A DNA stretch of 34,075 nt from an uncultured Christensenella sp. (GTDB lineage Bacteria > Bacillota > Clostridia > Christensenellales > Pumilibacteraceae), in contig CAJTND010000008.1 in assembly GCA_910577995.1 (NCBI GenBank), positions 11,385 through 45,459 on the forward strand, given 5' to 3'. Numbering within the stretch: the first letter of the stretch is position 1; the number at the start of each line of letters is the position of its first letter. The notes beneath the pieces were generated by a model. That model had not been told where the DNA came from. It made no database searches and worked only from the letters and a program-made list of their open reading frames with translations. Position numbers and translations under genes: made by a program. Below, piece by piece: positions 1 through 7,996 of the stretch.

Positions 1-1092
1 GCGGGCTGCGGCGGCTTTTTCGGCAGTGGTAGCCGTGGCCGTGCGCGGCACTGCTTTTTTGGTCGCGGTGCGCGTCGGAGCGGCGAGGGAGACCTGCTTT
101 TTGGGCGTTTTGGGCGTGTACAGCCCGATTATCATGCTTTGAACGTCCTGATAGCGTTTCTTCCTGTCGACGGCGAGCGATTTGAGCAGGGCGTTTTCTA
201 CGCCGGGATCTATTTCTATGCCGAGCTCCGACGGGCGTTTGAGCGTTTCTTTGCCCATCATCAGCCGTATGGACTCGGGCGGGAGCTGTCCCGTTATCGA
301 GTAGTATATAGTAACGCCTAGGGCGTAAACGTCCGTCCACGGACCTTGTTCGCCGTGCGTTTCGTACTGCTCGGGCGGCGCGAAGCCCTGCTTTAAGACT
401 ATCGTGAGCGATCTGCCGTCGGGGTTGGAGTATTTAGCCGCGCCGAAGTCTATCAGCTTTACTTCGTTGTATTTGGTTATAAGGATATTGTCGGGCGAGA
501 TATCGCGGTGTATCAGACCTATCTTGTGGACCTGCGTCAGCGAGTCCATGACGGGTCGGATTATGGTCAGCACCTCCTCGACGGATATCTTTCCGCCCTT
601 TCTTTGCAGGTATTTTTTGAGCGACATACCGTCGAGGAATTCCATGACGATATACGCCGTGCCGTTGGCGGAGAAGAAGTCGCGGACGTTGACCACACCC
701 GAAAGGTTCTTTATCTTGGCGAGCGCGCGCGCTTCCTCGACAAAGCGTTTGAGACCGCGGTTGCTCGCCGCTTGGTTCTGTTTGGAATTGATTATAACTT
801 GGTTGTTGCCCGCCACGCGCGTGACATAGCCCGACGGGAAGTATTCCTTGACCGCGACCTTGATGCCCTGTTGGAGATCCCAGGCGAGGTAGGTTATGCC
901 GAAGCCGCCCTCGCCGAGCGCCTTGCCGATGAGATAGCGGTTTTGCGTGCCGAGCACGGTGCGCTGCGGCAGGTGATGCGGCGGCGACGGCGTGTCGTCC
1001 GCCTTGCGGTGACAGCTCATGCACACTCGGCTCGCGTCGAGGTCGCCGAAACAATACAGGCAGATATTTTTATTGGTACGAACTCTTGCCAT
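1..1092 (-). CDS. Zinc-ribbon Ser/Thr protein kinase (C-terminus beyond window)
   Basis: Eukaryotic-like protein kinase; 364 residues are visible and the frame is still open at the window edge. An N-terminal zinc ribbon has C11/C14 and C24/C27. The kinase fold follows: glycine loop GEGGFGITY (60-68), ATP-binding K82 in VAVKEYFP, catalytic loop HRDISPDN (195-202), DFG at 215-217, and an activation segment ending in APPEQY. The catalytic loop has Ser where most kinases have Lys (HRDxKPxN). I recall this HRDISPDN form from clostridial zinc-ribbon kinases. After about residue 325 the chain becomes Thr/Ala/Lys-rich and low in complexity, probably a linker to an unseen domain. The start at 1092 lies 2 nt after the PP2C stop, with AAGGA upstream, so the two are co-transcribed and probably coupled. 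It likely phosphorylates cytoplasmic targets that the neighbouring phosphatase reverses; substrates are unknown. Confidence 0.9.
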   Translation of the reverse strand, partial: MARVRTNKNICLYCFGDLDASRVCMSCHRKADDTPSPPHHLPQRTVLGTQNRYLIGKALGEGGFGITYLAWDLQQGIKVAVKEYFPSGYVTRVAGNNQVIINSKQNQAASNRGLKRFVEEARALAKIKNLSGVVNVRDFFSANGTAYIVMEFLDGMSLKKYLQRKGGKISVEEVLTIIRPVMDSLTQVHKIGLIHRDISPDNILITKYNEVKLIDFGAAKYSNPDGRSLTIVLKQGFAPPEQYETHGEQGPWTDVYALGVTIYYSITGQLPPESIRLMMGKETLKRPSELGIEIDPGVENALLKSLAVDRKKRYQDVQSMIIGLYTPKTPKKQVSLAAPTRTATKKAVPRTATATTAEKAAAAR

Positions 1093-1094
1093 GA

Positions 1095-1840
1095 TCAATC
1101 CTTGACTTGTGCGACGATAGCGGAGTAGTTGTCGTTGAATTTACTTACGCGCTCGAGTAGGCGCAGTTCCATTTTCGCGAGCGCCTCGTCTGGCGTAGCG
1201 GAGGTGCGGAGATCCTCTTCCATTTCCTCTTCGTACACGTATTCCCAAAACCCGTCGGTGCAGAGTATGAATCCGTCGCCGGGCTGGAGCGGCGTGTTGT
1301 AGATATCGCAGTCGGGCGGGATATAGTAATCCGAGCCGAGCACGCGGGTCAGCTTGTTCTGGTCCTTGTGCGAGCGGATGTCGCGGAGCGGTATGCGCCC
1401 CATCTCGACGGCTATCTGCGAAAGCGAGTGGTCCTTTGTCTGGAAATGCAGTTTGTTGTTCTTGAAGAAATATACGCGCGTGTCGCCGATGTGTGACATG
1501 ACCGTAGTGCGGAAATCGGTAACGACGCACGCGACCGTCGTGCACGACGATTTGATATGCGGATTGCGCTCCTTTTCGTCGATAACGCGGTTGTGCGCGG
1601 TCTGTATGTAGCTCGAACAAAACTCGGGACGCACTGCGCGCTCGCGGTCGAGCGCTTTTATCTTGCTGTATGTTTCGATGATATTGGTCGCGCAGATACG
1701 GCTCCCTCGCTGCCGTAATACGAGCCGAGCCCGTCGCAAACGACAAGGCACGCTCCGTCGTCGGCGACCGACAGATCGAGAAAGTCCTGATTGTATTCGC
1801 GTCCGCCCTGTTTGCAAAGCGAACTTGTCAATAATTTCAT
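1095..1840 (-). CDS. PP2C-type protein phosphatase, frameshifted
   Basis: Metal-dependent Ser/Thr phosphatase of the PP2C/PPM family, expected to oppose the kinase immediately downstream. The first 47 residues (from ATG at 1840, with CGGAG upstream) contain GGREYNQD (D19) and VVCDGLGSYYG (D36, G37). The rest of the family pattern continues in another frame: SHIGDTRVYFF, LTRVLGSDYY, CTDGFWEYV and the terminal NDNYSAIVAQ. The frame changes around 1696-1712, where SEGA should run into SRICATN. The span of 746 nt is one base short of a multiple of three, fitting a single-base loss. It is either a real mutation or an assembly error, since both halves are well conserved. If the frame is restored the protein is about 248 residues, normal for bacterial PP2C. 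Confidence 0.85.
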
Positions 1841-1870
1841 GCGTTGCTCCGAAATTTCTTTGTATTCACT

Positions 1871-1899
1871 ATTATATAGTATGTTTTATTCTAAGTCAA
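1871..1899 (-). promoter_or_regulatory. Sigma-A promoter of the phosphatase-kinase operon
   Basis: Read on the minus strand, TTGACT (1899-1894) and a perfect TATAAT (1876-1871) are separated by 17 bp. The expected transcript start is near 1864, giving a leader of about 24 nt before the phosphatase ATG at 1840. It is divergent from the purE promoter about 60 bp away. Confidence 0.85.
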
Positions 1900-1959
1900 G
1901 AGTTTATTTGCAATTGCGTCGCCGCTTGTCGGAATTTGCGGTGCGAGCGCTTTATATGA

Positions 1960-1988
1960 TTGACAGCGCGGCGAGTAGATGTTATACT
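1960..1988 (+). promoter_or_regulatory. Sigma-A promoter of the purine operon
   Basis: TTGACA (1960-1965) and TATACT (1983-1988) are separated by 17 bp. The expected transcript start is near 1995, leaving a leader of only about 32 nt before purE. That is too short for a purine riboswitch, and I see no PurR-like palindrome. Any purine control must act through an operator I cannot recognise or at a later step. Confidence 0.85.
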
Positions 1989-2026
1989 GTATGCGATATG
2001 CGTAAAACGCTGTGCGAGGTGAAAAC

Positions 2027-2518
2027 ATGCTTAAAGTAGCTGTCGTTATGGGTTCGAGCTCGGACGCGGACAAGGTAAAGCCCGCCGTCGATATCTTCAA
2101 AAAGTTCGGCGTGCCGTACACGGTGCGCGTGCTTTCGGCGCACAGGACGCCGACGGAAGCGGCGGAGTTCGCGGCTAAGGCGGCGGCGGACGGCTACGGC
2201 GCGATAATAGCGGTCGCGGGCAAAGCGGCGCACCTCGGCGGAGTGCTCGCCGCAGCGACGACACTGCCCGTCGTGGCTCTCCCGGTTTCGACGTCGTTCC
2301 TCGACGGGCTGGACAGCGTGCTGTCCGTACTGCCGATGCCGTCGGGCGTGCCCGTTGCGGTCGTCGGTGTCAATTCGGGCGCGAACGCCGCGCTGTTCTG
2401 CGTGCGCGTGCTCGCCGCGGGCGATAAGGCCCTGACCGAAAAATACCTCGGCTACGTCAAGGAAATGCACGACAGAACGTTAGCCGACGACGCGGCGATA
2501 GCGGCACAGCTCAATTAA
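2027..2518 (+). CDS. purE: N5-carboxyaminoimidazole ribonucleotide mutase (class I PurE)
   Basis: Moves the carboxyl group of N5-CAIR to make CAIR in de novo purine synthesis. The protein is 163 residues, normal for PurE. Visible motifs are GSSSD (9-13, substrate phosphate binding), SAHRTP (37-42, with the catalytic His), AGKAAHLGG (64-72) and LAAATTLPVVALPV. The AAHL motif marks class I, the mutase type that normally works with PurK; class II carboxylases have SNALSG there. No purK is in this window. The ATG at 2027 has AGGTG 6 nt upstream; a GTG at 2012 would add five residues and has no ribosome site. First gene of the operon. Confidence 0.95.
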   Translation: MLKVAVVMGSSSDADKVKPAVDIFKKFGVPYTVRVLSAHRTPTEAAEFAAKAAADGYGAIIAVAGKAAHLGGVLAAATTLPVVALPVSTSFLDGLDSVLSVLPMPSGVPVAVVGVNSGANAALFCVRVLAAGDKALTEKYLGYVKEMHDRTLADDAAIAAQLN

Positions 2519-2554
2519 AGGCAATACACTTTTTTGTATATAAAGGAGAAAACC

Positions 2555-3268
2555 ATGGTCGAACAAAAAGAGCAGCTCTACGAGGGCAAGGCTAAAAAGG
2601 TGTACGCGACGAGCGATCCCGACCTTCTCATCGTGGACTACAAGGACGACGCGACGGCGTTCAACGGTCTTAAAAAGGGCACGATAGTCGGCAAGGGCGT
2701 TATCAATAACCGCATGTCCAACTACCTCATGCAAAAGCTCGAGAAAGAGGGCGTGGAAACGCATTTCGTCGAGGAGCTGTCCGAGCGCCGCACGGTCGTC
2801 AAGCGCGTGGAGATAGTGCCCATCGAGGTCATCATGCGCAACGTCGTCGCAGGCTCGCTCTCCAAGCGCACGGGACTGCCCGAGGGCGAAAAGCCGAGCA
2901 TGCCCGTGCTCGAATACTATTATAAATCGGACGAGCTCGGCGACCCGATGATAAACGCCGACCATGCGGTCGCGTTCGGCTGGGCGACCGATGAGGAACT
3001 CAAAGTCATCGGCGCGACGGCGCGCAAGGTCAACGAATATCTCGTCAAGTTCTTCGCGGGCGTGGGCGTCGACCTTATCGACTTCAAGATCGAGTTCGGA
3101 CGCTATCACGGCAGAGTTATACTCGCCGACGAGATAAGCCCCGATACCTGCCGCTTCTGGGACAGCAAGACCAAGGAGAAGCTCGACAAAGACAGATTCC
3201 GCCGCGACATGGGCGGAGTGGAAGATGCATACGGCGAGATGATGCGCCGCATCGGTTTAAGCAAATAA
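2555..3268 (+). CDS. purC: Phosphoribosylaminoimidazole-succinocarboxamide synthase
   Basis: SAICAR synthetase: condenses CAIR with aspartate using ATP, the step after PurE. The 237-residue length and ordered motifs fit the bacterial family: LYEGKAKKVY near the N-terminus (ATP-binding start), KRVEIVPIEVIMRNVVAGS (substrate binding), LIDFKIEFGR, and ADEISPDTCRFWD (metal/ATP binding). The ATG at 2555 has AAGGAG 7 nt upstream. It follows purE by 36 nt. In many Clostridia purF comes next, but here a structured 101-nt gap leads straight to purM. Confidence 0.97.
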   Translation: MVEQKEQLYEGKAKKVYATSDPDLLIVDYKDDATAFNGLKKGTIVGKGVINNRMSNYLMQKLEKEGVETHFVEELSERRTVVKRVEIVPIEVIMRNVVAGSLSKRTGLPEGEKPSMPVLEYYYKSDELGDPMINADHAVAFGWATDEELKVIGATARKVNEYLVKFFAGVGVDLIDFKIEFGRYHGRVILADEISPDTCRFWDSKTKEKLDKDRFRRDMGGVEDAYGEMMRRIGLSK

Positions 3269-3283
3269 ATACAAACAAACATC

Positions 3284-3346
3284 GCGGCGCGCCGATTTTT
3301 CGGCGAACGCCGCTTTGCGTTTGCCACACGGCTTAGCCGCGGCAAA
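3284..3346 (+). promoter_or_regulatory. Two intercistronic hairpins between purC and purM
   Basis: The 101-nt gap holds two inverted repeats. The first (3284-3313) has an inner stem CGCCGA/TCGGCG and an outer stem GCGGCG/CGCCGC with a two-base bulge. The second (3320-3346) pairs TTTGCC with GGCAAA around GGC-TTA-GCC. Neither is followed by a T-run on the plus strand. They could be RNA-processing or stability elements that set purM-L levels relative to purE-C; that role is inference. Confidence 0.5.
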
Positions 3347-3369
3347 AAAGACAATTATAAGGAAACGAC

Positions 3370-4398
3370 ATGGCAGACAAAAACAAGACAAAGATAACAT
3401 ATTCCGATGCGGGCGTCGACGTTACGCGCGGCTATGCCGCCGTGGAAAAGATCAAGGCGCACGCCGCGTCGACCTTCAACAAAAACGTTTTGCAGGGGCT
3501 CGGCAGCTTCGGCGGGTTCTACTCGCTCGACGGCGAGAACGGCGACGTGCTCGTCGCGGGCACGGACGGCGTCGGGACCAAGCTCAAATACGCGTTCCTT
3601 TCGGGACGCAACGACACCGTCGGTATCGACTGCGTCGCTATGTGCGTCAACGATATCGTATGCCAGGGCGCAAAGCCGCTGCTGTTCCTCGACTACATAG
3701 CGACGGGCAGGATAAATCCCGACGTCGTTGCCGACGTGGTTAAAGGCATTGCCGAGGGGTGCAGACAGACGGGCTGCGCGCTCGTCGGCGGCGAGACCGC
3801 CGAAATGCCGTCGATGTACGGCGCGGGCGAGTATGACCTCGCCGGCTTTTCCGTCGGCATAGTCAAGCGCGACAGGATAATAAACGGCAGCCGCATAACG
3901 CCCGGCGACGCGCTCGTCGGCTTGGCGTCGAGCGGACTTCATTCCAACGGGTTCTCGCTCGTAAGGCGACTGCTCGGCGAGGACGTAGAGGCGCTCGATC
4001 GCGAAAAGCTCGGCAGCGGCTCGCTGCTCGACGCGATACTCACGCCGACGCATCTTTACGTCAAGTCGGTGCTCGCGCTCGCCGAGCAATTCGACGTTTT
4101 GGGGCTCGCCAACATCACGGGCGGCGGATTCATCGAGAACATACCGCGCATATTCCCCAAGGGCATAGGCTGTAAGGTCGATATAGACTCGTTCCCCAAA
4201 GCGGAGATATTCGGGCTTTTGGCGGAGCGGTCGGGGCTCGGCAAGAACGAGCTTTACAACACTTTCAATATGGGAATAGGCATGGTCGCCGCAGTCAAAA
4301 AGGCGGACGCGGATAAGTTCGTCGCGCGCGCGGCGGAGCTCGGCGAAAAGGCTTACGTCATAGGCGAAACGGTGAGTGGCGAGGGCGTTGCGCTGTGA
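3370..4398 (+). CDS. purM: Phosphoribosylformylglycinamidine cyclo-ligase (AIR synthetase)
   Basis: Closes the imidazole ring: FGAM plus ATP gives AIR. The 342 residues match PurM throughout: ITYSDAGVDVTRGYAAVEKIK at the start, AGTDGVGTKLK (nucleotide binding), GIDCVAMCVNDIVCQGAKPLLFLDY, VGGETAEMPSMY, LASSGLHSNGFSLVRR, ANITGGGFIENIPR and FNMGIGMVAAV. The ATG at 3370 has AAGGA 8 nt upstream. Its stop overlaps the purN start (GTGA), implying translational coupling. Confidence 0.97.
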   Translation: MADKNKTKITYSDAGVDVTRGYAAVEKIKAHAASTFNKNVLQGLGSFGGFYSLDGENGDVLVAGTDGVGTKLKYAFLSGRNDTVGIDCVAMCVNDIVCQGAKPLLFLDYIATGRINPDVVADVVKGIAEGCRQTGCALVGGETAEMPSMYGAGEYDLAGFSVGIVKRDRIINGSRITPGDALVGLASSGLHSNGFSLVRRLLGEDVEALDREKLGSGSLLDAILTPTHLYVKSVLALAEQFDVLGLANITGGGFIENIPRIFPKGIGCKVDIDSFPKAEIFGLLAERSGLGKNELYNTFNMGIGMVAAVKKADADKFVARAAELGEKAYVIGETVSGEGVAL

Positions 4399-4982
4399 GA
4401 CGCATAGCGGTCTTTTTTTCGGGCAACGGTACGGACTTTCAATCGCTCATCGACGGACAGAACATGAGCAAGTTCGACGGCAGGATAGTCGTCGCGATAA
4501 GCTCGTCGCCCGACGCCTACGGCATACAGCGCGCGAAAAAAGCGGGCATCGATTGCTACGTCTATCAGAAATCGGACTATGCCGACGCCGCCGCGCGCGA
4601 CGCCGCCGTTGCGGAAACTCTGCACAGATACGACGTCGATATGATAGTGCTCGCGGGCTATCTCGGCATACTTACGGACAAGCTCCTCGGCGTGTTCGAC
4701 GACATCATCAATATCCACCCGTCGCTTCTCCCGAAGTTCGGCGGCAAGGGCATGTACGGTATAAACGTGCATAAAGCGGTCATCGCCGCGGGCGAGAAAA
4801 AGAGCGGCGCGACCGTTCATTACGTCGCCGACGGTATCGACCAAGGCGAGATCATCATTCAGCGCGAAACGGACGTTCTGCCGACGGACACGCCCGAGAG
4901 CCTGCAACAGCGCATACTCGACACGATAGAGCACACGCTCCTCGTCGAGGCTGTCGCAATGCTCTGCGCAAAAAAAGCATAG
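4395..4982 (+). CDS. purN: Phosphoribosylglycinamide formyltransferase
   Basis: GAR transformylase: transfers a formyl group from 10-formyl-THF to GAR. The 195 residues carry SGNGTDFQSL near the N-terminus (usually SGxGSNxQ), the catalytic INIHPSLLPKF (N106, H108) and GATVHYVADGIDQGEII with catalytic D149. Translation starts at GTG 4395, overlapping the purM TGA by four bases, so it probably depends on ribosomes finishing purM. A 67-nt gap to purH contains a GC-rich hairpin and the purH ribosome site. Confidence 0.96.
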   Translation: MRRIAVFFSGNGTDFQSLIDGQNMSKFDGRIVVAISSSPDAYGIQRAKKAGIDCYVYQKSDYADAAARDAAVAETLHRYDVDMIVLAGYLGILTDKLLGVFDDIINIHPSLLPKFGGKGMYGINVHKAVIAAGEKKSGATVHYVADGIDQGEIIIQRETDVLPTDTPESLQQRILDTIEHTLLVEAVAMLCAKKA

Positions 4983-5049
4983 CGGCGACCGCCGGCGCGG
5001 CGGCACGATAAACAACTCAACAATAACTATCAACCATACAGGAGAGATC

Positions 5050-6590
5050 ATGGCAGCAGTAAAAGCAAAAAGACGCGCGCTCGTCAGCGTGAGCGATAAG
5101 ACGGGCATAGTAGAGTTTTGCAAAAAGCTCGAAAAGCTCGGATTCGAGATAGTGTCGACGGGCGGCACGCTCAAGACGCTATTAGACAGCGGTATCAAAG
5201 CTATATCCATAACCGACGTCACGGGCTTCCGCGAATGTCTGGACGGCAGGGTCAAGACCTTGCACCCCGCGGTGCATGCGGGACTGCTCGCGCGGCGCGA
5301 CCTGCCCGAGCACATGGCTCAGCTCGGCGAAATGGGCTACAACACGATAGACCTCGTCGCGGTCAACCTTTACCCGTTCAAGGCGACTATACAAAAGCCG
5401 AACGTCACTACCGAGGAGGCTGTCGAGAACATCGATATAGGCGGACCTACTATGCTCAGGAGCGCCGCAAAAAACTATAAAGACGTGCTCGTCGTGTGCG
5501 AGCCGTCCGACTACGACGACGTGCTCGACAGGATAAAGAACGGCACGGACGACGAGAAGTTCCGTCTGACGCTCAGCTACAAGGTCTACCGTCATACCGC
5601 GGCTTACGACTCGCTGATATCGGGCTATATGCAGAAGCTTCTCGGCATCGATTTCCCCGAGCACATCACGTTCGCCTATGACAAGGCGCAGGAGATGCGC
5701 TACGGCGAGAATCCGCACCAAGGCGCGGCGTTCTACCGCGAGCCGATAACGCCCGCGTCGTCGCTCGCGTGCGCGGAGCAGCTCAACGGCAAAGAGCTTT
5801 CGTATAACAACATCAACGACGCCAACGGCGCGCTCGACCTCCTGCGCGAGTTCGATGAGCCGACGGTCGTCGCGAGCAAGCACACGAATCCCTGCGGCGT
5901 CGCCACCGCCGCCGATATATACACGGCGTACGTCCGCGCTTACGAGTGCGATCCCGTCAGCATCTTCGGCGGCATCGTCGCGTGCAATCGCACCGTCGAC
6001 GAAAAGACCGCGGAGGAAATGGCTAAGATATTCCTCGAAATAATCATCGCGCCCGACTATACCGAGGGCGCGCTCAAAGTGCTCGGCAAAAAGAAAAATC
6101 TTCGCGTGCTCAGACTTCCGCATATCTGCGACAAGACGGAAAGCGCATACGACTTCAAGCGCGTGCACGGCGGGCTGCTCGTCCAGCAAAAGGACCTCAG
6201 TCTTTACGACAAGGCGGAGTACAAGGTCGTTACCGACCGCGCGCCGACGGACGCGGAGCGCGCGCAGCTCGACTTCGCGTATAAAGTAGTCAAGCACACC
6301 AAGTCCAATGCGATAGTCGTCGCCAAGGACTCGGCGGCGTTCGGCGTAGGTCCGGGACAGACCAACCGGATATGGGCGGCGGAACAGGCGATAGAGCGCG
6401 CGGGCGAGCATGCCAAGGGCGGCGTACTCGCGTCCGATGCGTTCTTCCCGTTCGACGACTGCGTAAAAGCGGCGGCATAACCGCCATAATCCAGCCGGGC
6501 GGCTCGGTGCGCGACGAGGACTCGATCAAGGCGTGCAACGAGGCGGGCATCGCGATGGTGTTCGTCGGTCAAAGACACTTCAAGCACTGA
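5050..6590 (+). CDS. purH: Bifunctional AICAR transformylase/IMP cyclohydrolase, frameshifted near 3' end
   Basis: Performs the last two steps to IMP. The N-terminal cyclohydrolase has SVSDKTGIVEFCKKL, STGGTLKTL and GFRECLDGRVKTLHPAVHAGLL. The transformylase part has RYGENPHQ, the catalytic SKHTNPCG and PVSIFGG. The first frame ends at 6480 after 476 residues, inside the conserved FFPFDD...AAA segment. The missing C-terminus, GITAIIQPGGSVRDEDS through GIAMVFVGQRHFKH, continues in another frame to 6590. The break falls in a GCGGCGGC run near 6469-6478, and the span of 1541 nt is one base short of a multiple of three. The lost segment includes the conserved IQPGGS loop. The ATG at 5050 has AGGAG upstream. 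Confidence 0.92.
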
Positions 6591-6637
6591 GAGTCGATCG
6601 GAGCATCGATCGAAGAGGCAATAGGCAGGAGAAGTAT

Positions 6638-7957
6638 ATGGTATTGAACAAACCGCAGAACGGCAAGCGTCCGAACATAAACAAGGACCTCAAAAAGCTC
6701 GGCGGCGACGGCGTGCTCGTCGTCGGCGGCGGCGGAAGAGAGCATGCGATAGTGCGCGCGCTCAAACGCTCCGCCGCGGTCGGCACGGTGTACGGCGCGC
6801 CCGGCAACGCGGGCATGGACGTGACGGAAACGGGCATATCCGCGACCGATATCGACGGCGTCGTCACCTTCGTCGCGGCGCACCCCGATATCAAGCTTAC
6901 GGTAGTCGCGCCCGACGATCCGCTCAGCATGGGCATGGTCGACGTGCTTTCTGCCAATGGTTATAAGGCGTTCGGTCCGACCAAGGCGGCGGCAAAGCTC
7001 GAATGGTCCAAAGCCTACGCCAAGGACTTTATGCGGCGTTACGGTATACCCACGGCGGAATATGAAAGCTTCGACAGCGCGGACGCCGCCAAACGCTATA
7101 TCCGCGAATGCGGCTTCCGCGTCGTCGTCAAGGCGGACGGGCTCGCTCTCGGCAAGGGCGTCGTCGTGTGCGAAACGTCCGAGGACGCGGAGCGCGCGGT
7201 CGACGACATCATGTCTGACAAAAAGTTCGGCGCGGCGGGCGACCGCATAGTCGTCGAGCGGTTCCTGTCGGGCTACGAGGTATCGCTCCTCGTCTTTACC
7301 GACGGCGTGCATTACTCGCTCATGCCGACGGCGTGCGACCACAAGCGCGCGCTCGACGGCGACAAGGGTCTAAATACGGGCGGAATGGGCGCGTACAGCC
7401 CGTGCCCCGTGTTCGGCGCGGAGCTGCTTAAAAAGACGGTCGAAACGGTGGTCGAGCCGACGCTCGACGGCATGCGCCGCGAGGGCGCGCCGTTCAAGGG
7501 CGTACTGTACTTCGGACTGATGGTCGACGGCGACGACGTGCGCGTGCTCGAATACAACGCGCGGTTCGGCGATCCCGAAACGCAGAGCGTACTGCCGCTC
7601 CTCGACGGCGATCTTTACGAGATATTCAACGCGTGCGTCGACGGTACGCTCGACAAAACGCGCATAACCTGGCTCGACAAAAAGTCGATAAACGTCGTGC
7701 TCGCGAGCGGCGGTTATCCGCTGTCTTACGAAAAGGGCAAGCGCATTACGGGGCTGGACGACGTGAACGGCGCGACTGTCTACTTCGCAGGCGTCAAGCG
7801 CGACGGTGACGGACTTGCGACGAGCGGCGGACGCGTGCTGTGCGTTCAGGCTATGGCGGACGACTTCGAGTCGGCGCGCGAGACGGTCTATCGCGAGATA
7901 GGGAAGATACGCTTCGACGGTTGTTTCTACCGCCGCGACATCGGCGCGAAGCTCTGA
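6638..7957 (+). CDS. purD: Phosphoribosylamine-glycine ligase (GAR synthetase)
   Basis: Couples phosphoribosylamine with glycine using ATP. The 439 residues show the ATP-grasp plan: VLVVGGGGREHAI, KADGLALGKGV, LNTGGMGAYSP, and the metal-binding EYNARFGDPETQ. Before VLVVGGGG there is an unusual basic extension of about 25 residues (NKPQNGKRPNINK and so on) absent from typical PurD, which begins almost directly at the nucleotide loop. The ATG at 6638 has AGGAG about 6 nt upstream, so the extension appears to be translated. It lies 47 nt after the restored purH stop. Confidence 0.96.
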   Translation: MVLNKPQNGKRPNINKDLKKLGGDGVLVVGGGGREHAIVRALKRSAAVGTVYGAPGNAGMDVTETGISATDIDGVVTFVAAHPDIKLTVVAPDDPLSMGMVDVLSANGYKAFGPTKAAAKLEWSKAYAKDFMRRYGIPTAEYESFDSADAAKRYIRECGFRVVVKADGLALGKGVVVCETSEDAERAVDDIMSDKKFGAAGDRIVVERFLSGYEVSLLVFTDGVHYSLMPTACDHKRALDGDKGLNTGGMGAYSPCPVFGAELLKKTVETVVEPTLDGMRREGAPFKGVLYFGLMVDGDDVRVLEYNARFGDPETQSVLPLLDGDLYEIFNACVDGTLDKTRITWLDKKSINVVLASGGYPLSYEKGKRITGLDDVNGATVYFAGVKRDGDGLATSGGRVLCVQAMADDFESARETVYREIGKIRFDGCFYRRDIGAKL

Positions 7958-7996
7958 AATAACAACACTATTAGACAGATCTACAAGGATACTACG

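Noticed and set aside
1966..2026. Purine riboswitch before purE
   Set aside because: The leader after the predicted transcript start is only about 32 nt, too short for the three-way junction aptamer.
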